Shown here: positions 1 to 7,248 of the stretch, piece after piece
Numbering within the stretch: position 1 is the stretch's first letter
Layout: the number at the start of each line of letters is the position of its first letter
NCBI GenBank assembly: GCA_000721275.1
Contig: JOFO01000001.1
Coordinates: 248,001-312,000 of the forward strand
Length of the DNA: 64,000 nucleotides
From: Microtetraspora glauca
Lineage (GTDB): Bacteria > Actinomycetota > Actinomycetes > Streptomycetales > Streptomycetaceae
Direction: 5' to 3'
The notes under the pieces: generated by a model
Databases searched by the model: none
The model's input: only the letters and a program-made list of their open reading frames with translations
What the model was told of the DNA's origin: nothing
Position numbers and translations under genes: made by a program

Positions 1-369
1 ACCGTCGCTGACGACGACGTACTCCCGCTCCAGGCTGGTGGTGCAGCCGACCGCGCTCCCGAGGGAGGTGCCGAACCGGCCCGGGTCGAGGGCGGAGACG
101 TCCAGGCCGCTGTCGGCCAGCGCCTCCCTGGTGGAGACGACCGCGAACTGCGCCGCGCGGTCGAGCCTGCGGATCTCCTGCGGGGACAGTCCTGCCGCTC
201 GGGCGTCGAAGTCACACTCCGCGGCGACCCTCGACCGGAAGGGGGACGCGTCGAAGAAGGTGATCGTACGGGTGGCGGAGCGCCCGGCGGTCAGCAGGTC
301 CCAGTACCGCTCGACCCCGACACCCCCCGGGGCCACCACGCCCAGGCCTGTGATGACGACTCTGCGCAT
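1..369 (-). CDS. Type II PKS ketosynthase alpha, N-terminal part (cut by window edge)
   Basis: The first 123 residues are present. They begin MRRVVITGLGVVAPGG and contain the conserved stretches FFDASPFRSRVAAECDF, RRLDRAAQFAV and SLGSAVGCTTSLE, which are diagnostic of KS-alpha rather than KS-beta or FabF. KS-alpha condenses malonyl units on the acyl carrier protein together with the chain-length factor. The catalytic Cys-His-His residues lie outside the window. The ATG is preceded by a GAGG ribosome site about 8 bases upstream. The gene is transcribed leftwards, so the chain-length factor and ACP are expected beyond the left edge. Two SARP-type promoters stand upstream, at 575-619 and 775-808. 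Identity is secure; the product cannot be deduced from this fragment. Confidence 0.95.
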   Translation of the reverse strand, partial: MRRVVITGLGVVAPGGVGVERYWDLLTAGRSATRTITFFDASPFRSRVAAECDFDARAAGLSPQEIRRLDRAAQFAVVSTREALADSGLDVSALDPGRFGTSLGSAVGCTTSLEREYVVVSDG

Positions 370-574
370 CGTGGCTACCTCGCCTTCGACGGGGCCGGGT
401 GCCACTGCGGGCACCTACCGGACAGGACTGCTCGGAGCACTGTGGTTCCCTTCCTCTGCGCCTTTGTTGCGCGGGTCGGCCGATCGGGACGGTTCCGGGT
501 CGGATGTCTCCCCGCCCTGACCGTCGGACCGGTCCGCGGGGCGCTCGTGGTGCGCCGCCGTCTCCGGTTCCGTC

Positions 575-619
575 ATGGTTCGGGCGTCGGCTCGAACTGC
601 GCTCGCGGCCGCCTGGATC
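575..619 (-). promoter_or_regulatory. SARP-type promoter P1 for KS-alpha
   Basis: Read on the minus strand: heptads GATCCAG, CCGCGAG and GTTCGAG in exact 11-bp steps, then a 10-bp gap and a -10-like AACCAT at 575-580. Predicted transcription start is near 568, leaving about 200 bases of leader before the KS-alpha ATG. Found by eye. Confidence 0.6.
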
Positions 620-774
620 TGATGAACCACCAGGCCAGAGCGGTACGCTGCAGGGTCCGTCGGCGGTTGGGGCGGCCTGCTCGGTACGTGGTACGGCCGG
701 TGAGGAGACCGGCGCGACCTGGTGTCGGCGGGGTCGGCCCGGAGCGTTCGGCGGGGCGTCATCGGCCGACCGTG

Positions 775-808
775 ACCGTACGAGCGCCGACTCGAAGCGG
801 GCTTGAGC
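775..808 (-). promoter_or_regulatory. SARP-type promoter P2 for KS-alpha
   Basis: Minus-strand heptads GCTCAAG and CTTCGAG, 11 bp apart, then 10 bp and TACGGT at 775-780. The same -10 hexamer occurs at 25111. It points at KS-alpha from about 400 bases upstream, so the PKS operon appears to have tandem activator-dependent promoters. Confidence 0.55.
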
Positions 809-860
809 ACGCGGTGACGGACCTCGGTAACGGTCCGCCAGCCGGTTCCCCCCGCGTCGG

Positions 861-1652
861 TCAGCTGATCGGCACCGTGAAGTCGAGCTCCGGATCCGCG
901 CAGAGCACGGCCTGGTGCAGCCTGCGCAGCTTCGGCGAGGGCTCCATGCCGAGCTCCTCGATGAGGACGTTCCGCAGCCGCTGGTAGGCCTCGAGGGCCC
1001 GCCAGGCGCTGCCGGAGCGGTGCAGCGCGATCATCAACTGGGCGCAGAAGTTCTCGTGCATGGGGTAGCGGGCGACCAGGACCCGCAACTCGGGAACGAT
1101 CTCGGCGTGCCGGCCCAGGCGGAGGTCCACGTCAATCCGGCGTTCGAGGCATGCCATCCGGTCCTCGTCGAGCCGCAGTACCTCCAGTTCAAGCACGCCG
1201 CCGACGCGAAGGTCGACCAGGGCGGACCCATTCCACATCGCCAGGGCGGCGGAGAGCAACCGGGACGCGGCGTGATCGTCACCGGCTTCGAACGCGGCCC
1301 GGCCGAAGCCCGCGAGCCGCTCGAACTCCTGCTTGTCCACCTGTCCCGGCTGCACCTGGAGGAGATAGCCGCCGTGCTGGGTCACGAGGACATCCTTGGC
1401 CTGCCGGGTCGGGTCGCCTTCGAGCGCCACCGCCAGCTTGCGGCGCAGTTGGAGGATGTAGGTCTGCAGGGTCGTGGAGGCGCTGCGTGGTACGTTCTCG
1501 CCCCAGATCTCTTCCATGAGGGTCGGTACCGTGACCACGTGATCGGCCTGCAGAGCGAGCAGGGCGAGGATCTGCCGGGGCTTCGCGGCGCTCGGGACGA
1601 CCGAGATACCACGCTCATGGGCGGTGAGCGGTCCCAGTACCTTGATGTCCAT
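861..1652 (-). CDS. SARP-family transcriptional activator
   Basis: A 263-residue Streptomyces antibiotic regulatory protein: an N-terminal OmpR-type winged helix (about residues 1-95, with VPTLMEEIWGENVPRSA and TTLQTYILQLRRKL) followed by a bacterial transcriptional activator (BTAD) domain (about 100-245, with LRVLVARYPMHENF and ALEAYQRLRNVL). SARPs bind direct heptameric repeats overlapping the -35 position and recruit RNA polymerase. The start chosen is the ATG at 1652, which has an AAAGGGGAGAG ribosome site; an upstream in-frame start would add 14 non-homologous residues. It lies beside KS-alpha and is the obvious candidate to read the roughly twenty heptad promoters in this window. Confidence 0.93.
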   Translation of the reverse strand: MDIKVLGPLTAHERGISVVPSAAKPRQILALLALQADHVVTVPTLMEEIWGENVPRSASTTLQTYILQLRRKLAVALEGDPTRQAKDVLVTQHGGYLLQVQPGQVDKQEFERLAGFGRAAFEAGDDHAASRLLSAALAMWNGSALVDLRVGGVLELEVLRLDEDRMACLERRIDVDLRLGRHAEIVPELRVLVARYPMHENFCAQLMIALHRSGSAWRALEAYQRLRNVLIEELGMEPSPKLRRLHQAVLCADPELDFTVPIS

Positions 1653-1888
1653 CGTGGGCTCTCCCCTTTCGAGTCGTACGCGTCGGCGGATCACCGACGG
1701 TCATCTCGGAGCATTTGTGAACCCTGACATCCGATTCGGGCGCGGCCCAGTGAGCCGGTCACGAGGACAATCATGAAAATGTCACGTCCTGATGATGACT
1801 GCGGCACTGTACGAGGGAGAACTGGTCACAGCAGAATCCAGGCCAGCAACAGGTCGACCATTCTTTCGACGTCCGCCAAGGAGTTCAC
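1653..1888. promoter_or_regulatory. Divergent intergenic region, SARP versus peptide/YcaO
   Basis: This 236-bp gap separates the SARP gene (minus) from the peptide gene (plus). It is locally A/T-richer around 1770-1800. I could not find the heptad plus -10 architecture seen elsewhere in either direction, so the SARP gene and the peptide/YcaO genes probably answer to other regulators. No promoter hexamers are called. Confidence 0.4.
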
Positions 1889-2101
1889 ATGCGAACTGCG
1901 GTACTGCTCGATGACACGTTCACGACCGATCTCTTGCAGGCCCTCGCGGAATCCGGCGTGCCGGACGCCGAGTCACTGAACACGGACGGCGTCGAGCTCG
2001 TCATCGAGGAGCTCGACCACATACCGGCCGCGACGGCCCTGCCCACGTGGCGCTGCATCGTGGCCGACCCGGACCCGGTCAGCCAGACCCCGGGCGTGTG
2101 A
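1889..2101 (+). CDS. 70-aa acidic peptide coupled to YcaO; candidate RiPP precursor or partner
   Basis: A small acidic protein of 70 residues with a strong ribosome site (AAGGAG, 5 bases before the ATG). It contains an Asp/Glu-rich middle section (GVELVIEELDH) and a C-terminal tail with one cysteine (PTWRCIVADPDPVSQTPGV). Its TGA overlaps the GTG start of the next gene (GTGA), so the two are translationally coupled. The downstream gene is a cyclodehydratase that in TOMM systems modifies Cys/Ser/Thr of a small precursor, so this peptide is a natural candidate substrate. The tail is, however, poor in such residues (one Cys, one Ser, two Thr). It could instead be a dedicated accessory protein. 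I recognise no family. Confidence 0.7.
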   Translation: MRTAVLLDDTFTTDLLQALAESGVPDAESLNTDGVELVIEELDHIPAATALPTWRCIVADPDPVSQTPGV

Positions 2102-4380
2102 GCACCGCCGCCCGTACGCCCACCGATCCCCTGGTGGGATTCAAACGCCACCTCCGGGTCGAGAGCATCCCGGGCGAGGCCGTCTACCTGCTGTCGGAGG
2201 AAGGCACGACAGCCCTGCAGGGCCCTTCCGTCGAGGCACTGGCCCCGCTGCTCGACGGCACGCGCACGGTGAGTGCCCTACTGGACGAGATCCGGCCGGT
2301 GCTGACCTCCGACGAGGCGGCGCGGGTGCTCGCGCGTCTCACCCGGGCCGGGCTGCTCGGCCGCCATGAGCCGGCGGATGACGCGGCGGCCCAGGCGTAC
2401 TGGGATCTGGCGGGCCCCGGCGGGACGGTGGCCACCGCCGCGGTGGAACGGGCCCGCGTCGAGGTGCTGGCCCTCGGGCGTCAGGACGCCGACCGGGCGC
2501 GGGCCCTGTGCCGGGACTCGGGCCTGACGGTGGCCGAACCCGGAGGCACGGCGGATCTGTCCCTGGTGCTGTGCGACGACTATCTCGACCCCGAACTGGC
2601 GGACGTCGACGCCGTGCACCGCCGCCGGGGACAGCCATGGCTGCCGGTCCGGCCGTCGGGCGCCCGGATCTGGGTGGGCCCCTTCTTCGGCCGGCCGGAC
2701 GGTCCGTGCTGGACCTGCATGGCACACCGGCTGCGCGCCAACCGGATGTCGCAGGCGCCCGTGTCCCGCGCGCTCGGCCTGCGGGGTCCCGTACCGCTGC
2801 CGGACGCCTCGCTCGCCGCCACGCGGGGGCTCGGGCTCCAGACCGCGGTCCTCGAGGCCCTGAAGTGGGTGGCCGGGACGCGGAATCCGGAGCAGCAGGC
2901 GATCGGGATCCTGGACACCCTGACCCTGAAGGTGCGTCACCACCCGGTTCGGCGGCGCCCGCAGTGTCCGGAGTGCGGTGATCCCGGGCTTGTGGCGAGG
3001 CGCACCCGGCGTCCCGTCGTCCCCGCGTCACGGTCCAAGTCGCCCGACGGCGGCGCCAACGACCGGGCGCTCTCGCCCCGGCAGATGCTCGACCGCTACC
3101 GGCATCTCATCGGCCCGGTCACCGGCGTCGCCTCCGAGGTGCGGCCGGCCCCGCACACCCCGGAGGGGCTCAACTCCTATGTCTCGGGACGTAATCTGGC
3201 GCTGTCCAGCCACTCGCTGACGGGTCTGCGCAGCGGGTTGCGCGGTACGAGCGGAGGCAAGGGCGTCACCGCGGTGGAGGCCGAGACGGGCGCCCTGTGC
3301 GAGGCGGTGGAGCGCTACAGCGGCACTCGCCAGGGCGACGAACTCACCGTTCGGGACACCCTGCGCGGCCTGGCCGGCCAGGCCGTCCACCCGGAGGCCT
3401 GCCAGCTCTTCGACGTACGGCAGTACCGCGACCGCGACCGCTGGAACGCCACGCACTCGGCCTTCCAGCGGGTCCCCGCGCCCTTCGACCCCGACTCCCC
3501 CACCGACTGGACGCCGCTGTGGTCGCTGACCTCGGGACGTCAGCGGCTGCTTCCGACGTCGCTGCTGTACTTCGGCCCCGGACCCGACGGCCGGGCCGGC
3601 CCGCTGTGGGCCGACTCCAACGGGAACGCCGCCGGCAGCAGTCTGGAGGACGCGATCGTCCAGGGCTTCCTGGAGCTGGTGGAGCGCGACGCGGTGGCGC
3701 AGTGGTGGTACAACCGCACCCGCCATCCGGCGGTGGACCTGGACGCGTTCGACGAGCCGTGGCTGGCGACCGCGCGCCGGGCCTACGCCCGGGCGCACCG
3801 CGAGATCTGGGTGCTCGACCTGACCTCCGACTTCGGCATCCCGGTGATGGCCGCGGTGTCCCGGCGAACCGACGGGGGCGGCGTCACCGAGGACATCTCC
3901 TTCGGGTTCGGGGCCCACTTCGACCCCCGTCTCGCCCTGCGCCGGGCCGTCACCGAGATGGCGCAGCTGCTGCCCGCCGATCACCCGGCGGGGTCCGAAC
4001 GGCCCCGCTCCGCCGCCGTGGACCCCGACCTGCTGCGCTGGTGGTCGACGGCGACCACCGTCAACCAGCCGTACGTCGTCCCGGACCCGGCCGAGTCCGG
4101 GCGCGCGCCCGGGGATTTCGCGCACACCCCGCGTCCGGACATCGCGCAGGACATCGCGGCGGCGAGGTCGCTGGTGGAGCGCCACGACATGGAACTGCTC
4201 GTCCTCGACCAGACCCGGCCCGATATCGGGCTGCCCGTGGTCAAGGTCGTGGTGCCGGGAATGCGGCACTACTGGGCGCGGTTCGCACCAGGGCGGTTGT
4301 TCGACGTGCCCGTGTCGCTCGGTCGCCTGGACCGGCCGACGCCGTACGACGGACTGAACCCGATTCCGCTGTTCGCCTGA
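2098..4380 (+). CDS. Fused E1-like/YcaO cyclodehydratase (TOMM type)
   Basis: A 760-residue protein starting at the GTG that overlaps the previous stop codon. Residues about 10-320 form the leader-binding, Ocin-ThiF-like part, with a pair of zinc-type motifs, CWTC near 205 and CPEC near 287. Residues about 340-760 form the YcaO domain, with SGGKGVTAVEAETGALCEAVE and GSSLEDAIVQGFLELVERDA contributing the ATP/Mg site, and a proline-containing C-terminus (NPIPLFA) like that needed for TOMM cyclodehydration. Known members use ATP to activate peptide backbone amides, giving azolines or, in other branches, thioamides or amidines. I see no partner flavin dehydrogenase that would make azoles, and no export or protease gene beside it. 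Its position inside an aromatic polyketide cluster is unusual. Confidence 0.88.
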   Translation: MSTAARTPTDPLVGFKRHLRVESIPGEAVYLLSEEGTTALQGPSVEALAPLLDGTRTVSALLDEIRPVLTSDEAARVLARLTRAGLLGRHEPADDAAAQAYWDLAGPGGTVATAAVERARVEVLALGRQDADRARALCRDSGLTVAEPGGTADLSLVLCDDYLDPELADVDAVHRRRGQPWLPVRPSGARIWVGPFFGRPDGPCWTCMAHRLRANRMSQAPVSRALGLRGPVPLPDASLAATRGLGLQTAVLEALKWVAGTRNPEQQAIGILDTLTLKVRHHPVRRRPQCPECGDPGLVARRTRRPVVPASRSKSPDGGANDRALSPRQMLDRYRHLIGPVTGVASEVRPAPHTPEGLNSYVSGRNLALSSHSLTGLRSGLRGTSGGKGVTAVEAETGALCEAVERYSGTRQGDELTVRDTLRGLAGQAVHPEACQLFDVRQYRDRDRWNATHSAFQRVPAPFDPDSPTDWTPLWSLTSGRQRLLPTSLLYFGPGPDGRAGPLWADSNGNAAGSSLEDAIVQGFLELVERDAVAQWWYNRTRHPAVDLDAFDEPWLATARRAYARAHREIWVLDLTSDFGIPVMAAVSRRTDGGGVTEDISFGFGAHFDPRLALRRAVTEMAQLLPADHPAGSERPRSAAVDPDLLRWWSTATTVNQPYVVPDPAESGRAPGDFAHTPRPDIAQDIAAARSLVERHDMELLVLDQTRPDIGLPVVKVVVPGMRHYWARFAPGRLFDVPVSLGRLDRPTPYDGLNPIPLFA

Positions 4381-4468
4381 GCCACCTACCGTTGGCGCCT
4401 GAGCCGGGGAGAAGACCACTCCCTGTCATATGATCAATCGAAACGGGCGTGATTCCCGGGGGGGGACG

Positions 4469-5698
4469 GTGCGAGGACTCTTGCGAAAACGCGTGGGCGA
4501 GGACGAGCCCGCGAAGACCCACGTACGTCCTGCGCGTGAGGTGCCGGCCCCGCGGCTGGCCCGGAGCATCACTGTGGTCGTGCTCCTCAGCTACTCGGCT
4601 GTCACCGCGCTCAATGTCCTCCGTGCCGGGCTGGACGCCGTGCCGGTGGCAATCGGCCTCGCCTGCCTGGCGATCGTGTTCGCCGTGCAGGTGGCCCTCA
4701 CCTCCCCCCGGGCACGGAGCTGGGGGCGATGTCGGGTCGTGCTCACGCTGCTCCTGCAGGGCGTGCTCACCTATGTGCCCTTCCTGTGGTTCGGTCTCCA
4801 GTGGGGAAGCATGGAGGGGCCCCTTGCAGGATCGATCCTGTTGACCCTGGAGGGCAGACTGGGCTGGACCCTCTACGGGGCGGTGGTGGGGCTGATCCCG
4901 GTCTACTGCCTGAAGCTCGGCACGCCCCTCTCCTCGATGGCCTACTTCACCCTCTCCGCCCTGGTCACCGGCCTGGTGATCTACGGGCTCTCACGACTCA
5001 GCGACCTCGTCCACGAGGTGCACGCCGCCCGCGGCGCACTGGCCCGGATGGCCGTGGGCCAGGAACGGCTCAGATTCGCCCGCGACCTGCACGACCTGCT
5101 CGGCTACAGCCTCTCCGCCATCACCCTCAAGAGCGAGCTCGTCCTACGGCTGGTCTCCGGCCGGCCCGACCGGGCGCGACAGGAGATCGCCTCGATCCTG
5201 GAGGTCTCCCGCCGGGCCCTCGCCGACGTCCGGCTGGTGGCGCGCGGCTACCGGGACATGTCCCTGGCGGCCGAGGCGCAGTCCGCCGCCGAGATCCTCG
5301 GCTCCGCCGACATCCGCGCGGAGGTGAACGTCGACTGCGCCCATCTGCACCCGCTCGTGGACACCGTCCTGGCCACCGCCCTGCGCGAGGGGGTCACCAA
5401 CATCCTGCGCCACAGCAAGGTCCAGTCGTGCGCCATCACCGCCCTGGTGGAAGGGGAAACCGTGAGTCTGACACTCGTGAACGACGGCGTCCCCGAACAG
5501 ACCGGTGGCGCACCCGCCCACTACGGCGACACCGGTGGACTGGGGAACCTGTCCGTGCGGCTCACCTCCATCGGTGGCCGGTTCGAGGCGGGACCGCGAC
5601 CCGAAGGCCGCTTCCAGCTCAGGGCCGTCGCACCGCTCGTACCCCACGTCACCCCTGCCGCGCCGACTGACCACCCAGTGCTGCGTTCGTCCGCCTGA
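4469..5698 (+). CDS. NarL-family sensor histidine kinase
   Basis: About 409 residues. Several hydrophobic segments (roughly residues 33-180) make up a membrane sensor region, followed by a HisKA_3 dimerisation/phosphoacceptor helix with RFARDLHDLLGYSLS (phosphoacceptor His near 208) and a C-terminal ATPase domain (EGVTNILRHS as N-box, GGLGNLSVR as G-box). The GTG at 4469 sits just after a G-rich ribosome site; an ATG at 4430 would add 13 residues but has none. It is followed 55 bases later by its response regulator and most likely phosphorylates it. No SARP heptads precede it, so it may respond to an outside signal independently of the polyketide regulon. Confidence 0.9.
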   Translation: MRGLLRKRVGEDEPAKTHVRPAREVPAPRLARSITVVVLLSYSAVTALNVLRAGLDAVPVAIGLACLAIVFAVQVALTSPRARSWGRCRVVLTLLLQGVLTYVPFLWFGLQWGSMEGPLAGSILLTLEGRLGWTLYGAVVGLIPVYCLKLGTPLSSMAYFTLSALVTGLVIYGLSRLSDLVHEVHAARGALARMAVGQERLRFARDLHDLLGYSLSAITLKSELVLRLVSGRPDRARQEIASILEVSRRALADVRLVARGYRDMSLAAEAQSAAEILGSADIRAEVNVDCAHLHPLVDTVLATALREGVTNILRHSKVQSCAITALVEGETVSLTLVNDGVPEQTGGAPAHYGDTGGLGNLSVRLTSIGGRFEAGPRPEGRFQLRAVAPLVPHVTPAAPTDHPVLRSSA

Positions 5699-5753
5699 TC
5701 CCATGGGATCGTTCCTTATTGTCCGCGTATGAGAACCAGGTCGGGGGCCGTTC

Positions 5754-6365
5754 TTGTCGGTGAGAATCCTGCTCGCAGAGGACGTTCACATGATCCGAGG
5801 CGCGTTGATCGCCCTGCTCGAACTCGAGGACGACTTCCACGTGGTCTCCTCCGTGGCGCACGGTGACGAGATCGTGGCGGCCGCCCTGGAGACCAGACCG
5901 GACGTCGCGATCATCGATGTCGACCTCCCCGGCACCGACGGCCTCACCGCCGCGACGGAACTGCACCGGCAGCTTCCCGCCTGCCGGACGCTGATCCTCA
6001 CCAGCCTCGGGCGCCCGGGCACCCTGCGCCGGGCGCTCGCCGCCCAGGTCACCGGCTTCCTCCTCAAGGACGCTCCGCCCGACCTGCTGGCCAAGGCGGT
6101 CCGGTCCGTCGCTGCGGGGCAGCGGAGCATCGATCCCCAACTCGCACTGTCGGCCTGGGACATCCCGGAGAACCCACTGTCCCGCCGGGAACGCGAGGTG
6201 CTGCGTCTGGCCGCCGGCGGCGCGGACGCGGCCGAGATCGCGGCTTGCCTCTACCTCTCCAAGGGCACCGTCCAGAACTACCTCACCGCCATCGTGGCCA
6301 AACTCAACGCCCGCAACCGGGTCGATGCCGTCCGGATCGCCGAGGAGGCCGGCTGGATCCCCTGA
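5754..6365 (+). CDS. LuxR/NarL-family response regulator
   Basis: A 203-residue regulator: a receiver domain (residues about 3-120, acidic pocket LLAED, phosphoacceptor Asp55 in VAIIDVDLPG) and a C-terminal LuxR helix-turn-helix (about 140-200, LSRREREVLRLAAGG and YLSKGTVQNYLTAI). A TTG start fits the GGGGG ribosome site 6 bases upstream; a GTG two codons later is possible. It pairs with the kinase just upstream. It ends 28 bases before the convergent phosphopantetheinyl transferase gene. Target genes cannot be read from the sequence; the nearby YcaO genes are candidates only by position. Confidence 0.92.
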   Translation: MSVRILLAEDVHMIRGALIALLELEDDFHVVSSVAHGDEIVAAALETRPDVAIIDVDLPGTDGLTAATELHRQLPACRTLILTSLGRPGTLRRALAAQVTGFLLKDAPPDLLAKAVRSVAAGQRSIDPQLALSAWDIPENPLSRREREVLRLAAGGADAAEIAACLYLSKGTVQNYLTAIVAKLNARNRVDAVRIAEEAGWIP

Positions 6366-6393
6366 GCCCCGGCGCCACCACGCCCCTCCCGGC

Positions 6394-7248
6394 TCACGGC
6401 CGAGGGCGCAACGGGCCCGAGCCGAGCAGCGCGTCCAGGAGTCCCTCGTCGAGCGCTGTGCCCACGGAGAGGTCGGCACCGCCGCCGAAACCGCCGTCCT
6501 GCACGGCCGCGCTGATCACGTACGGCCCGTCGGCGAACGTCGCGAATCTCCATGACTCGCCGTCCACGGCCGTGCCGTCCGGGCGCACCAGACGCGGGCC
6601 GTCCGGGGTCAGGGCGAAGCCGAACTCGGTGAAGCGCAGGCGCAGCCCCTGACCAAGCGCCTTGCTGTACGCCTCCTTCAGGGTCCACAGCCGGACCAGG
6701 ACGTCGTTGCGCTCCTCGCCCTCGACGCCTTCGAGGGCCTCCCGTTCGCATCGGACGTATCCCCGGGCCTCGGCACCGGTGCCCGCGAGAGCGCGCGAGG
6801 CGAGCTCCACGTCCACGCCGACCCGGCCCTCGCGGCTGATGCCGACGACGAGAACGTCCGCGGTGTGACTCAGGCTGATCGCGATCTGGTCGCAGCCCCG
6901 GACGTACGGGCGGCCACCGGGCTGGTACGCCAGGTCGACCAGCTCCGGCGCGGTGTCGAGGGCCGCCGCCGCCGCGTACCGCAGCAGCAGTCGCGACGCC
7001 GCGAACCGCTCCCGCATCCAGGGCCTGGGCAGCCGGCCGTAGCGGCTCCAGTCCCGGCCCAGCATCGCCCGGAGCCGTACACGGTCCGGCCCGGCGGGGA
7101 TCCAGTCCGAAAGCGCCCCCCGGACGATCACGCTGCCGGTCTCGTCGAGCACCTCGCGCAGGGGTGGCCGGGGACGGTGCGGGCCTTCCGCGGCAAGGGG
7201 CGGGCGGACGGCCCGGGCGTCAGGCGAGCGCGGATCGGTAGAGGTCAT
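6394..7248 (-). CDS. 4'-phosphopantetheinyl transferase (Sfp type)
   Basis: 284 residues with the family motifs RVGVDVE (magnesium ligands) and WTLKEAYSKALG. It transfers the phosphopantetheine arm of CoA to a conserved serine on carrier proteins and would activate the cluster's acyl carrier protein. The N-terminus is Arg/Pro-rich and weakly conserved, so the true start could be somewhat downstream. It overlaps the acyl-CoA dehydrogenase gene by 29 bases at its 5' end and is the last gene of the operon that starts from the promoter at 12490. Confidence 0.92.
   Translation of the reverse strand: MTSTDPRSPDARAVRPPLAAEGPHRPRPPLREVLDETGSVIVRGALSDWIPAGPDRVRLRAMLGRDWSRYGRLPRPWMRERFAASRLLLRYAAAAALDTAPELVDLAYQPGGRPYVRGCDQIAISLSHTADVLVVGISREGRVGVDVELASRALAGTGAEARGYVRCEREALEGVEGEERNDVLVRLWTLKEAYSKALGQGLRLRFTEFGFALTPDGPRLVRPDGTAVDGESWRFATFADGPYVISAAVQDGGFGGGADLSVGTALDEGLLDALLGSGPLRPRP

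Larger units (their letters stand above)
370..860. other. Intergenic control region of the minimal PKS
   Basis: These 490 bases lie between the end of the SARP gene and the start of KS-alpha, both on the minus strand. They hold two tandem SARP-like promoters and therefore a long untranslated leader. I see no convincing gene: open frames here, such as one of 131 codons at 415-810, lack a ribosome site and any recognisable domain. Confidence 0.6.

Noticed and set aside
415..810. A 131-codon minus-strand frame between the SARP and KS-alpha genes.
   Set aside because: Arg/Pro/Ser-rich without a ribosome site or domain, and it overlaps promoter elements.
1653..1888. SARP self-activation boxes.
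   Set aside because: No heptads with correct spacing could be found on either strand.
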